From Pholiota molesta (taxonomy: Eukaryota; Basidiomycota; Agaricomycetes; Agaricales; Strophariaceae): DNA of 64,000 nucleotides. Location: the NCBI GenBank assembly GCA_014925825.1, contig JACGCK010000012.1, forward strand, positions 496,001-560,000, in the 5' to 3' direction. A model generated the notes under the pieces. That model made no database searches. It worked only from the letters and a program-made list of their open reading frames with translations, and was not told the DNA's origin. Positions 44,485-55,601 of the stretch are shown piece after piece. How positions within the stretch are numbered: position 1 is the first letter of the stretch; each line of letters starts with the position of its first letter. A program made the translations under genes and the position numbers.

Positions 44485-46962
44485 TCAAGAATTGATTTCC
44501 TCTTCGTACTGATCTATGATCATTCGCTCTTGCTCGAAGAACGTCATAGTCTCTAGTTTTTGCCACTGGGGGGTATGCAAAGGTCAGATTTTTGGCACCA
44601 AAATGGACATACAATGCAGCACGTACCGATGTTCGATGTCTGATTTTCCAATAGATGAACAGCACTGGAAGAATCCCAATCATTGCATACGAGAATATGA
44701 ACGACGGCACGTTCCAATTCCCAGGTACAAATACACTGTAGCCACCCACGAAGGCCATTATCAATGTCCCTGTAAAGGCATAATACCTAGATGTTGCAGG
44801 CTTGTCAGTACCTCTGCACTCGGTCTTGTGGTCCACACCTGCTCACCCGCAAAATGGCTGCCAGAAGCTTTTATGTGGCAGAGTGTCTCTGGAGATGCCT
44901 TGTGCTTTCAATCCCTACGAATAACGCTTCAACATGTACAGTCTGAAGAAAGAGAAGAAAATTCTCTGACTCGGTAAAATCGAATGTAAGTGAAGGAGAT
45001 GACCGCGTAGTTCAACAGTTGCGACGCTGTCACAAGGTTGATAAACCTACGCTTAAAAATCAGGGACAAACTGATGTAAGAAGCAAAGAAGCCTTACCAT
45101 TGAAGCACAACCGAAGAATTGTTAGAAACTTGCAGAAAGGCTGCAGAAAGGCTAAGGGACCATAAAATTTTCACCAAACAGGAAAACCGCTCACCAAGCA
45201 ATGCGACGCCTAGAGTAATCCCTACGCAATAGATCGGCACACCCGTGGACGTGCACCGCGTCAAGAATCGGGGCGCCTTCCTCTCAAGCGCCAGGCCAAA
45301 GAGTGTCCGACTGGCACAGAAGACGTAGCTGTTTCCCGCAGAGAACACAGCTGTGAGGACCGCCGCGTTCACGATGTGCGGCAGAACCGGGATCCCGAGG
45401 TGCTTCATGGCAATCACATACGGTGAAGAGCCGGCACCTGGATGGGCGTTGGAGATGGCGTTGATCAGATCGGGGTCGTTGTAGGGGACGACGATGCCGA
45501 CACAGAGGGAGCCTAAGATGAAAAATGCCGCGAGGCGGAAGAAGGTGCCATTGAACGCTTGGGGCATGACCTTTCTGGGCGCCTGGGCTTCACCTGCCGT
45601 CATTGAAATGTAGTCAGGTCCTAAAGTGAATAGGTCTCAGGTTTTATGCAGCCCCAAGAACAGGGTGTGCAAACCTGCGATGGTAAATGATGCTTGAATC
45701 AGACACGCGAGGAATCCAAGGAATCGTCCTAGGTTGCCTTCTCTCGTGTATTCAGCGAATGGAGCTCCAGGCACCTTCGAGGCTGGGATATATTTAATAT
45801 GTTTTCTCGGAATGTTCATTCGTGGGTAGAATAGACCTACGATCCCAATTTCTGAAACCATAGGCCTCGTGAAGTGGTTTCCTCCCACCATGGTGACAAA
45901 TGTGAAGACAATGACCCCTGTCGCCAGTAAGGCCTTGCCAAGTGCAAGCCAAAATTCAGATTCTGAAGAGCAGAGACTATCAATAAGAATGTTTTGAACC
46001 GGTGTAACCCATCGGTATTTACCTCCATAATATTTCACTGCAAAAAGATTCAAGGCGCTAGATTTTAGTCGTCAGGGGTCCTAAGCTTAGTGCGCAGAGA
46101 AAGAAGGCATACGTATAAAGCACTAGCACAATGGCGATTACTGCGCCAACGGGTATTTTGTCTGTCCAAAATGCAACACAACATTGAACGCGACAATTTC
46201 AAAGGGTATAAGGATTGCCTCGAAGACGAAGAAGTTGATCCCAGTGCAAAACCCAAGAGCAGGGTCGACAAATCGGTCTGCGAAGCGGACCTACCAGTGC
46301 AGAACAAATAGATTTCAATTTCAGTTTCATCGTAACACGAAAGATACGAACAACGCACAAAGGGTGAGGAAATGGGTATCCAAGACACCATTTCTGCTGC
46401 ATGAAAATTGTTGTCAATCTAGAGCAAATTTCATACAGGAAGATAGTATATCTTACAGAGACAGTTGTTGACTGCTAGAATGAAGGAACACCATATCGTG
46501 AAGGCAAGAAACAAGCTTCCTAAAGACGAGTTCTATGAGCGATGTTTTAAATCATAGATCAGTAAGGACGTTGACGTACCTGGCCCTCCTTTAGTCAAGC
46601 CTTCTCCAATTTGTACGAAAAGTGCAGTGCCAATGGTTCCTATCGTAAAGGCAAACAACGTATTACATTCAATTTTTTACGGACAAGGCACTTGCATACC
46701 TCCGACTCCAATGAGCTGAATGTGCCTACTCTGAGTAGCACAGAGCGTAAGCTTGCGGAGAAGATATAAAAGCAAAGATATCACGTACCTTTAATCTTCT
46801 TCGAGTCCTGTCGAAGCTAGATGATGACGAATTAAGATCCTCAATTATCTGAACCTCTGGCTGTCCTTCTTTCTTGTCCGAACGGAAAGAGACATTATCA
46901 TTATCGCTATCCTGGTGGGGTATAGTCTCCATAGAGGCTCTGGTCGTCCAACGTGTTTTCAT
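44485..46962 (-). CDS. amino-acid permease (YAT/AAT family)
   Basis: Plasma-membrane proton-coupled amino-acid uptake carrier. ATG 46962 or 46932 (METIPHQDS), hydrophilic N-terminus, then SRHIQLIGVGGTIGTALFV (first membrane helix and GTIGT motif), EMVSWIPISSPFVRFADRFVDPALGF, NLFAVKYYGE, and later YGVPAYC-like and SRTLFGLALERKAPRF segments. The final helices (YYAFTGTLIMAFVGGYSVFVPG, FIFSYAMIGILPVLFIYWKI) are followed by the tail ETMTFFEQERMIIDQYEEE and stop 44485. Many short introns interrupt it. Expected about 12 helices; I did not verify each exon junction. The substrate is unknown. Confidence 0.85.
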
Positions 46963-47930
46963 GATGGACGTTCGTAGCCTGGGGACAATTGCAGCGGCCG
47001 TATGAGATTTCACCGTCCGAGTCGGCGATGATTTCAATATGGGATCCGGGTGGGGTAAAAAGGAAGAAATAAAGGAAGGAGGCAACAGTATGTAGCCCGC
47101 TGCATTAAAATAGCCATGGCGCACCCCGGCGGAAGGCGTGTTGCCCCGTTGCCCCATCGATGTCTCCACATTTTAGCGAAAATTTGAAGTGAAAAGCCAT
47201 CTCACTGCCGACAAACTCCAATCTTGCGTGTGCTACAGATCCATTACCCGATGCCGAAGCTCTGGAGTATTTACAGTGAAAATCAGACGAGATCAGGCGC
47301 CACCTACAGGCTACAGCCACCTACTGCCAATTATCACGCATATTCGGATCCATATCCTTGTGAGGATATAAATCGGTGGGTGCATCAGAAGGAGGACGTA
47401 GAAGTAGCTTTGATAGGGGGATTCTATACTCGTTTCCGTTCGTGGCGGGTACAGGAAGAAATTTGCTTCAATGAGAGGGAAACTTGAGCTATGGAGCATT
47501 AGAACTTGGAAGATAGCAACTGTTACATTCCGATTTGTCCAATATCTCCGTTTCGGATTGATCTTGAACATGGTCGACCGGCTCGGCCTGCTCCGAGGAC
47601 CGACCATGATCATGAATGCTTGGCCTATGTCATCGATGGAGTTCTCCAAATTACGTACATGCACAACAACCTCGACATTCGACGACAAGAGTCCAAGATT
47701 ATTTGAGATATAAAATCCAGATATCTGCTGCATTGAATTGGCCACAAATATAGATGATACAAAGATAGGATACTTATAAGCAATACAACATCCTGCTATG
47801 CCATGGCCAATCTAGATCAACTGAGTGATGAGAATACATTCTGATGTGTAGCATACGAGCAAGGATTGTCAATCAACTAGACATATAAAGATAAAGCAAT
47901 GAAGAAAGTGTAGTAAAGGCTAGTAAAGGC
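46963..47930. other. intergenic, no gene recognised
   Basis: About 970 bp between permease and phosducin-like gene. Overlapping frames on both strands (47224-47487 plus, 47311-47745 minus) have no recognisable domain; neither is favoured. Confidence 0.35.
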
Positions 47931-49161
47931 TTATTCAATGTCATCATCTTCGTCACTCCATACGAGGTCAAAGTCCTCTTCGTCACTTGGTAAACCCAAG
48001 TTGTCTTTCGGTCTAATTGACCGAGGTATAACATGATGCCTGGAGGGGATATCAGATTTCAACAGATTGCGCCATTAGAAGACCAAAGAACGTACCTGTC
48101 AAGCAATTCTTCTAATCCTGCATCTCCAGCTTCCCAATCTACTCTGACCCAGTTATGCACAAGCTCCCCACTGCGGTAGACCAGCATCGTGGGTAACATA
48201 TCTAGATCGACATCTTCATCATTGTCGTTTTCTTCTTCGTAATCTTCACTATCTTTCTCGCCATATGGATCATCTTCTTCGTCTTCTCGTAGTGGTTTTA
48301 GCGCTCTTGTGATATGTTTAGGTTTCTCCGTATCCAACGATGCGAAACCTAATGAAGAAGCTTTGGCGCGCAGGAATTTTGTTTCTGGGTAAATTCGCGC
48401 TAGTTTGGCCAGAGTATCATCAATGTTATAGCATCGCTCTAATGACTGAATCGCACAGAATCTCCTTCAGCATACTCCAAAAAAAAAGATGATAGATCCA
48501 TAAATCTGCTCACTGAATCATAGAGATGCACTACAACCCAAACACCCCGTTCTTCCTTTTCCACAGCTGCCAGGAAACCCTTGACGCCCACTTCCCTCAA
48601 GTGCCCAAACTTTCCTTCCCGTTTCTGGCCCCAGACATCCCGCTTCCCCTGCGCTTTCTCCATCTCCCTCATGACCAACTCATCCGCGGTCTCGCCTTTA
48701 GCCGCCTTCTCGCGTTCCTCCTCCAAAAAAGTCTTTCCCCCTAGACTCGTCGCCTCCATCTTCTTGCGTAGCTCCTCTGCGTCTTTCGCTCGCTTCTCGC
48801 GTTCTATCTCAGCAGCCTCGTCGCGGTCGCGGATAACACCTTTGACGCCTGTGCGTCCAGGACCCATGCCAACGGAGTCCGCTTGAACCTCCTTCTGCTT
48901 CGCTGCCGTGATAGCGTGGCGTCGGGCACTATCTGAATCGTAATCCAGCCCTTTATCTTCGTACTCTTTTTGTTGCCCTGCAATGTATTCGTCATCGTGC
49001 CAACCTGGATCCTCGTCGGGCGAAGCAGATCGCGTAGGTGATGACGAGCGAGCTGGACCGTTGAAGAGCTCTCCTGAGAGAACCAACGCTTCGATGTCTG
49101 CGTTCTAGGGGATACTAAGTTCAATTCTTGTTGAGACTATGAGATTTAAACAGACCATCAT
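47931..49161 (-). CDS. phosducin-like protein (thioredoxin fold, CCT co-chaperone family)
   Basis: Family members help G-beta or actin/tubulin folding with the CCT chaperonin. The first two codons (ATGATG at 49156-49161) form a tiny first exon, then AAC GCA GAC ATC begins exon 2 (NADIEALVLSGELFNGP). An acidic and coiled region follows (DPGWHDDEYIAGQQKEYEDKG, AEIEREKRAKDAEELRKKME). The thioredoxin-like domain is GVWVVVHLYDSV / SLERCYNIDDTLAKLARIYPETKF, then LPTMLVYRSGELVHNWVRVD and an acidic C-terminus to stop 47931. The N-terminal GRTGVKGVI motif matches the fungal PhLP group with N-terminal basic helix. Confidence 0.88.
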
Positions 49162-49704
49162 GGTGCTAGTAAGCTGCGAATTGGGGAGGTCGGACCCAAA
49201 TAATCAGAGATCGGTGTGAGCGGTATATAATATAGAAAAGACGCTGAAATCGACTATCGGATTTCGGTACGTGCACTGGGTCCTGCATATGTTGGATGGT
49301 CATTGGTGAGCGTCACCCGGGTCATAGCGTTCAACGATTTTCGGCACCTGATCGCTTGAAGTTCTACAGCATTCTTAACAAGAAAAAACGCCGGTATTGT
49401 AGGGAACTCACCTAATTGTTTGCGGCGTCGCACTTGGTTTGAATGAAGATGGTCCAAGCAGGCCCCTGATTGAATCCATGAATCTGATTGGCGCTATGAC
49501 CACGTGCATCTGCTTTCGTCCCGTCCACGTTTGGCCTTGGCAATTAGGCCGGTCTCTGGTCTACTTGGCAATATGGTTTGGTCCAGGTTTGGTCCATAAT
49601 CCATTGCAAGTTGGTGCAAGTGTATTGTTCACTGAAACGCATTGACCGCTTCGTAAAACGCTATAAAATCTGGTACAAATTTATCACCGTTTTCAGTATT
49701 GAAA
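49162..49704. other. divergent promoter region, no gene seen
   Basis: 543 bp between the starts of the phosducin-like gene (minus) and the first F-box protein (plus). It has direct GGTTTGGTCCA repeats (about 49575-49600), with no assigned function. Confidence 0.4.
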
Positions 49705-52069
49705 ATGCCTCCTCGCACCTCTGCTCGTACAAAGAAACAGGCCCCAGCCACCACCTCACAGCAAACACAATCACACACGGCCGCCCAGGAAGCAGCTTCC
49801 AACCCTTCTTCAAGCACACAGCTCAATGACGCGGAACGCCCTCGGAAAAGACAGAAGACGGCTACCGCGAGCGCGGAGGCCAAGCCAGTTGCGAAACATA
49901 CAAAGGACAACGGCAAGAGGAAGAGAAAACAGGACGTCTTGGCCGAGCTACCTCTTGACGTTCTTCTAGAAATATTTAAATTCGTTCAACCGATGGACCT
50001 CCTCAACTTTTCCTACACATCAAAAGAATTGCGATCCATATTGCTTGCTGACTATGCATCATCGTTATTGAAGAAGGTATGCTATAGGTTGTTATAATTG
50101 AGATCAAATTTCCTCCTCTAAACTACTCCGAGGCTTATATGAATCTCCAACCAATCCACTATGCCCCAAGTCTTCCCCTGGAATGCCCACCCCACGTGAA
50201 CCTCCGGTTCTATACGAGCGTGCTCTTCGGAAACAACTGCTTGGTTTGTGCTTTCCTGATTTCTGACTTGTGAAAGACCTCTATTGAAAAGCTACAACGG
50301 CCCTTGCTAGTTTTGTGGTCGCTCGAATGGAACTATTGTTCTTTGGGCCAAACTATTGCGTCTTTGCAAGACATGCAATGATGCGCAAGCCAGCGTTCGC
50401 CGAATCGGTCACATAGAGGTAACCAAGTCGCCTTTAGCTCAAGTATGTCGTTTTTAAAGCATTTTCTAGATCCCTGGTTGGAAGAGGCTCGAAGCGTGGG
50501 CCCTCGGATGTACCTTACAGAAGAAGGCCGAATTGCATAAAATGCGGGAAAAACGCCTGGAATCGTAAGTAATTATTGCGATGGACTCATTCTCTTCTTT
50601 GCTTAATAGGCTTGAATAAACTAGGATCCGCCAAAAACTGATAAAGGAAGGTAATTATTGGTATATCCTTTTATCTAGGATGATTTTGACTATGTTTCGA
50701 ATGTCTAGGGTATATTGATCTCGGGGAATGGAAGCGGCGTATTGGTAGTTTGCCTGGTGCTAGACTTGCGGCGCCGCTTACTGATGAAGGTAGGATTGGC
50801 GCTTCTCCTTCGTTGTCGCCCTGAACGTTTGTTTCTTAGGATGGGATAACATCAAACCCAAAATTATCAACATTTTAGAACGGCAACGACAGGAAGGCAA
50901 TAAGAAGAATATGATTAGCATTTCTGAAAAACGAATGAGGCACCTCAACTTCTTAGTGACGAGGCCTCTGGAGAAACAACCGAAACCATGGATTTATCCG
51001 CCTTTATCTTCCATTGCAAAATCAGAACCCTTTTCGAATATCATGCGAAATCTTGTCCAAGACGACGACGAAGCCTTGATCCAGACGAGATTGTCGAATT
51101 TAGCTGATCATATCCCCGAAATCTCGAAAACTTGGAGAACTGAAGCGGATGAATATCTGCTTGGTCTTTTATCGGGAGCAGAAAAATCGACGACCCGCGC
51201 TGAAGGCGAAGAAATTGACAGAACGCCGTTGGAACTCGCCACCACATTCTTCAAATGCCACTGGTGTACCGATCCCATTTCGTATCCGCGAATCTTAATG
51301 CATGAATGCTTGAGAACCAAAAGACGGCTTCCTGAGGCGGACGCGGATGAAGATTCGGACGACAAACCAGAACCTTTGAAAGAGGTCTACGGCGTGCCGA
51401 CTGTGACAGCTGCACATGTATGGAATAACATGTCATCGTGGTACTATCCAACGTGGAATGAGGCACGCGAACTCATTACTGTCGACGAAGAATCCACCAA
51501 GTCTGCCAAGGCGATAATACAAGTTTGCGGAGAGGATCCCGAGACTTTTACGGCTACGGCGATGAAGGACCGCAACCCTCGCTTCGAGTGTTTGCGTTGT
51601 GTTTCTGCGGACTCCCAGGGGCGCTCACGGCATATTATGAGTTGGAATATGGCGGTCGGTTGCACAACTGTCTTATGCCTCCGAACTTACTGAATATCAT
51701 CTCAAATAGATACTTCATGATATTTTGGTTCACTCCGACGACGACACTTCTGACACGCAGACTTGGAAATTGGTCACCAGAAGCGAAGACCTTTCAAAAG
51801 TTAAACAGTTGGAATCCAAGGTTCTTCAGAGACGGTCGCTGAAGTCATGCGAGCTTTGTCGGTACTGCGATAGTGTTGCGAGGACAAGCTCTAATGATGC
51901 AGAGAACCATATTCGCAAAAAGTATGTATTCGATATTCTTGCGAGGCGACTGTCGCTGATGCCTACTTCCAACAGACACTATGTGTCCAAACCAGAGAAT
52001 ATACAAGATCATGTTTATGTGTTATTGGATGCCCCAATGAAGGCATTCCCATGCGCCGTCAAGATTTAA
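49705..52069 (+). CDS. F-box protein, tandem copy 1
   Basis: Probable SCF ubiquitin-ligase adaptor. ATG 49705 (MPPRTSARTKKQAP), basic Lys/Gln-rich region, then the F-box LAELPLDVLLEIFKFVQPMDLLNFSYTSKELRSILL. Exons continue with ECPPHVNLRFYTSVLFGNNCL and LWAKLLRLCKTCNDAQASV, a Cys-containing segment common in this Agaricomycete group. A long exon 50911-51659 carries WIYPPLSSIAKSEPF, RTPLELATTFFKCHWCTDPI, YGVPTVTAAHVWNNMSSWYYP and FECLRCVS. The last exons end WKLVTRSEDLSKV...DAPMKAFPCAVKI at stop 52069. Internal exon limits between 50100 and 50900 are approximate. The paralogue at 52424 shares this whole order. Confidence 0.8.
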
Positions 52070-52423
52070 CGTGTATAGTCTTTCCCTCCCCAGAGTTTCG
52101 CTATTTGCAACGTTATATGATACCAAATATCTATCTATGTATTTAAATGGTACTGTTGTCACTTCGTGCCTAGTGCAAGCAATGCCGGTGTGAGATGACT
52201 TGAATGGACGAAAAGGTTTCATGACTCGACGCCCGACGCAGAAATCTATATCAGGTGGCGCGGTTACCATAATTGGAAAGTGGCGGGCCACTTGTTTACT
52301 TCGGCAATCAGAAGAGCAGTAGTCAACGTTGTTTCGTGACTCCCACACCGGGTTCCGACAGCCGCGTGCCAGAGGTTAAAAGGCCACAACATTCCATATC
52401 TCCCATCGCCACCACAGTGAAAC

Positions 52424-55215
52424 ATGGCTCTTCGCGCTCCATCTGCGCGGTTAGCAGCAAAAGCTCGTGCAGACATCCAAACAGCGGATGTTGCTGAAGG
52501 AAGCAAGAAAGGCTCGTCTTCAACTACAAAACACCCTCGAAAGAAGCAGAAAATCACCCAACCCAGCAAGGATGCTGAAACTACTATCGCTGTCTCTGAA
52601 TCCAATGCACCTCGCGTGGATGATTTCAGAAGAATTAGGGGCAGACGAGGGCAGTTGAAAGTTATGACAGAACTACCCATCGACATCCTCATAGAAATCT
52701 TTGGCCATGTCGAACCCTATGATCTCTTATGCCTTTCGCGTGCTTCGAAAGGATTGCGTTCCATTATTGTGGGTGAAAATACATCTACTTTGTGGAAGAA
52801 GGTATGCAATCATGCACGAAGAATAATCAACACAATTAACCTCCTAATTCATAAGGCATATGCGAATGTCGGGCATAATCGCACTGGTTTACAACGTCAA
52901 CGGCCGACATTGTGTCCACCTCAATCCAATATCTTACACTTTACAGATTTTTTGTTCGGACACGGCTGCCAGGTACGTGCACTTTTTGAAAGTCAAAATG
53001 GGAATATTCAGGGTTTTGATTGCATTGACAGTTTTGTCATGCCTCAAAGGCATCAATTGTGCACTGGGGAGCTCGAGCACGCATGTGTAATAAGTGCGCC
53101 ACTAAAGAGTACGTTCTTTATTTTCATCAAGTCATGTTGCAACCACCGCTCAAAGGCGAAATATCTTCAGGTTGATAATAAGGGACTACCATTCACAGAA
53201 TCCATCGAGGGAAGCTCACGAACTAAGCTCAACATGCTACATAACAAAGCCCAATGTACTAAGTACGTATCACGTCTCCTGAAACTCTTCTTTCCTTCCA
53301 TGACTTATAATTTTGAAGGAGCTCGAAATTACATCCTCCAACGAGAGCACGATCGACATGTGCACGAATTAGAAAAGTGTGCTAATGATGAGGCCAAAGC
53401 CCAGTACAAAGAAACATGTCAGCAGTATATTCAAGAGAATGCTGTGGTGAGTCGAGATTTCAAAATAACAAACCTTACCTTACCAACACATGATGTAGAT
53501 TACGAGAGAGATTCAAGCATGGCTATTAAATCGTCAAAGGGACATCATACATGAACGAGGAAGAATTCGAACCAAGCGTCAAGAAGAGTGAGTCCTAATT
53601 CATTTACTGATTCGATGTAGACCTTATGTTTTGGTGTGTAATCAGCGTTACTGCAAAACTCAAAGAAGCAGGTCAGTAATGCTTTGTATTTTGTGTTTTG
53701 TTTCTCGGACATGATCATTGACAAATGCCTAGGGTATGGCCCCGAACTTGCAACGTGGCGGTATCGCGTTCAAAACCTACCAGGAGTAGATCTTCCAATA
53801 CCTCTAACTGAAAAACGTAAGCCTATATGCTATCCACTTATCATGGTTCTAACTCCACATTGCATAGAATGGGTGAAAATGAAAGCGGAAATCATCGGTG
53901 TATACGAGTGGCAACGACAAGAAACTAGGAAAGCCAACATGGTCTCCAATTTCAGAAAGCGAATGGCATGTCTGGATTCGGTGGTGAAGATATTGCAACA
54001 AGAATCTCCGAAGCCTTGGATCTATGCTCCCACTTCCCATATCGCGAGATCCGAACCTTTTCCCAGCATCATGAAACAATCTGCTGAAGACTGTTCTGAT
54101 GAAAATAAGGCTTCAATGATAGAGGAACTGCATAAATCGGAGCAGCGCATACAAGAAATCTCGAAAGCTTGGAGAGATGATGCTGATAAGTTCCTTCTTG
54201 GTCTACTACGTGGAACAAAAGACAGTGCTATGCCAGTTGACGATGGAGAACTTGTCAGAAGACCACTGGAGCTCGCAACTACATTTTTCAAATGTGATTG
54301 CGCATGTGCAGAACCGATATCGTACCCCCGAATTTTGATGCATTCTTGTATAAGGTCTCATAGAATTCCTGACAAGGACGAAGATGAAGCTCCGCAAGAG
54401 AATAGAGTCACCGACGATGATGAAGATGGCGACGGGGATCAAGATGGCAGTACCAATGGCGAAACCCGTAATAATTCAAACGAAGTATATGGGATTCCAA
54501 CTACCACTGTAGATGGGGTATGGAACAAAATGTCTTCATGGGGGGGCGCTTCGTGGAACGAGGCTGATATGATAGAAATCGACGACGAAGCAATTGGTTC
54601 TGCTCGAGCGATTGTTCAAGCATGCGGGGAGGACCCTGATACGGTAACCTCCGCCACTATGAACGAACGCGACGTGAGAGTTGAATGCACGCGTTGTGTA
54701 CCTCCTCCGGGCAGGAAATCGACAGGACGAACTCGTCATGTCATGACTTGGAAAGCAGCGGTTCGTACCAGCTTTTTCAAGAATGCAACTTTTCTTCAAC
54801 TTTTCTTTGTTATATGTAGATTCTTCACGACATCAAGTTTCACTTTGATAAAGCTCCCACAGCAGCTGGCTGGAAATTGGTGACTGACGAAGAAGATCTC
54901 AGACAAGTTTGCGCACTTGAGGACAAGATCACTCCCAATGAGAAGAGGCTGGGGATGCTTTTGAATTTAGGTTCTTGTTCCCACTGCGACGACGGGTGGT
55001 CGCCTAGCACCCCCGTCTTGTTGAAGCGAGCTCCCTCCAAAAGGTAAGTCTATCATCTGTCTCGAAGGCGCCTTCATTATTGTGTTCATAACCATCTTTT
55101 CTTAAGTTCCGAGGTTAAGTATACAGACGAAGCTCTAAAAATCCAGATGAAAAGGCATATATGTTTGGGGGCGGACGCACCGATGAAGGCGTATCCATAT
55201 CCTGTGAGGATTTGA
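52424..55215 (+). CDS. F-box protein, tandem copy 2
   Basis: Paralogue of copy 1, starting 355 bp after its stop, same strand. ATG 52424 (MALRAPSARLAAKARAD), basic region RKKQKITQPSKD, F-box VMTELPIDILIEIFGHVEPYDLLCLSRASKGLRSII, then CPPQSNILHFTDFLFGHGCQ. Further on are PKPWIYAPTSHIARSEPFPS, RRPLELATTFFKCDCACAEP, an acidic insert (DEDGDGDQDGST) not in copy 1, YGIPTTTVDGVWNKMSSWGGA and VECTRCVPPPGRKSTGR. The 3' end ILHDIKFHFDKAPTAAGWKL...ADAPMKAYPYPVRI matches copy 1 closely, with stop 55213-55215. Exon borders between 52800 and 53900 are approximate. Confidence 0.8.
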
Positions 55216-55601
55216 GTCGATGCTCTAGTTTCTCTTTAACACATTCCAAGGATGGTGTATCATATCATGAGTGGTTGGATTGCATGTAAATTGCTCGACC
55301 TTTTCCATATTATCATCTTTTTTTTCTTATATGTTTTATAATGTTCCTTCTTTACTTATAGCATGTTCAACTATATCAGTTACGAATCCAACGTGTTTAG
55401 AATCCGAGGAATCTAGCAATGTATCCACATGTTGCATTATTATCGAATATGATATTGACTGCGTCGAGAAACTGTCAAGGTTTAATTTTCCTTCTCGGTA
55501 CAAAAACTTCTCATTTAAATTAGACAGAGCCGTATATGTGAAGTCGGCATTACACCATCCTATGTGGGATGTACATGGTATATATCCGAGGGATCTCATC
55601 A

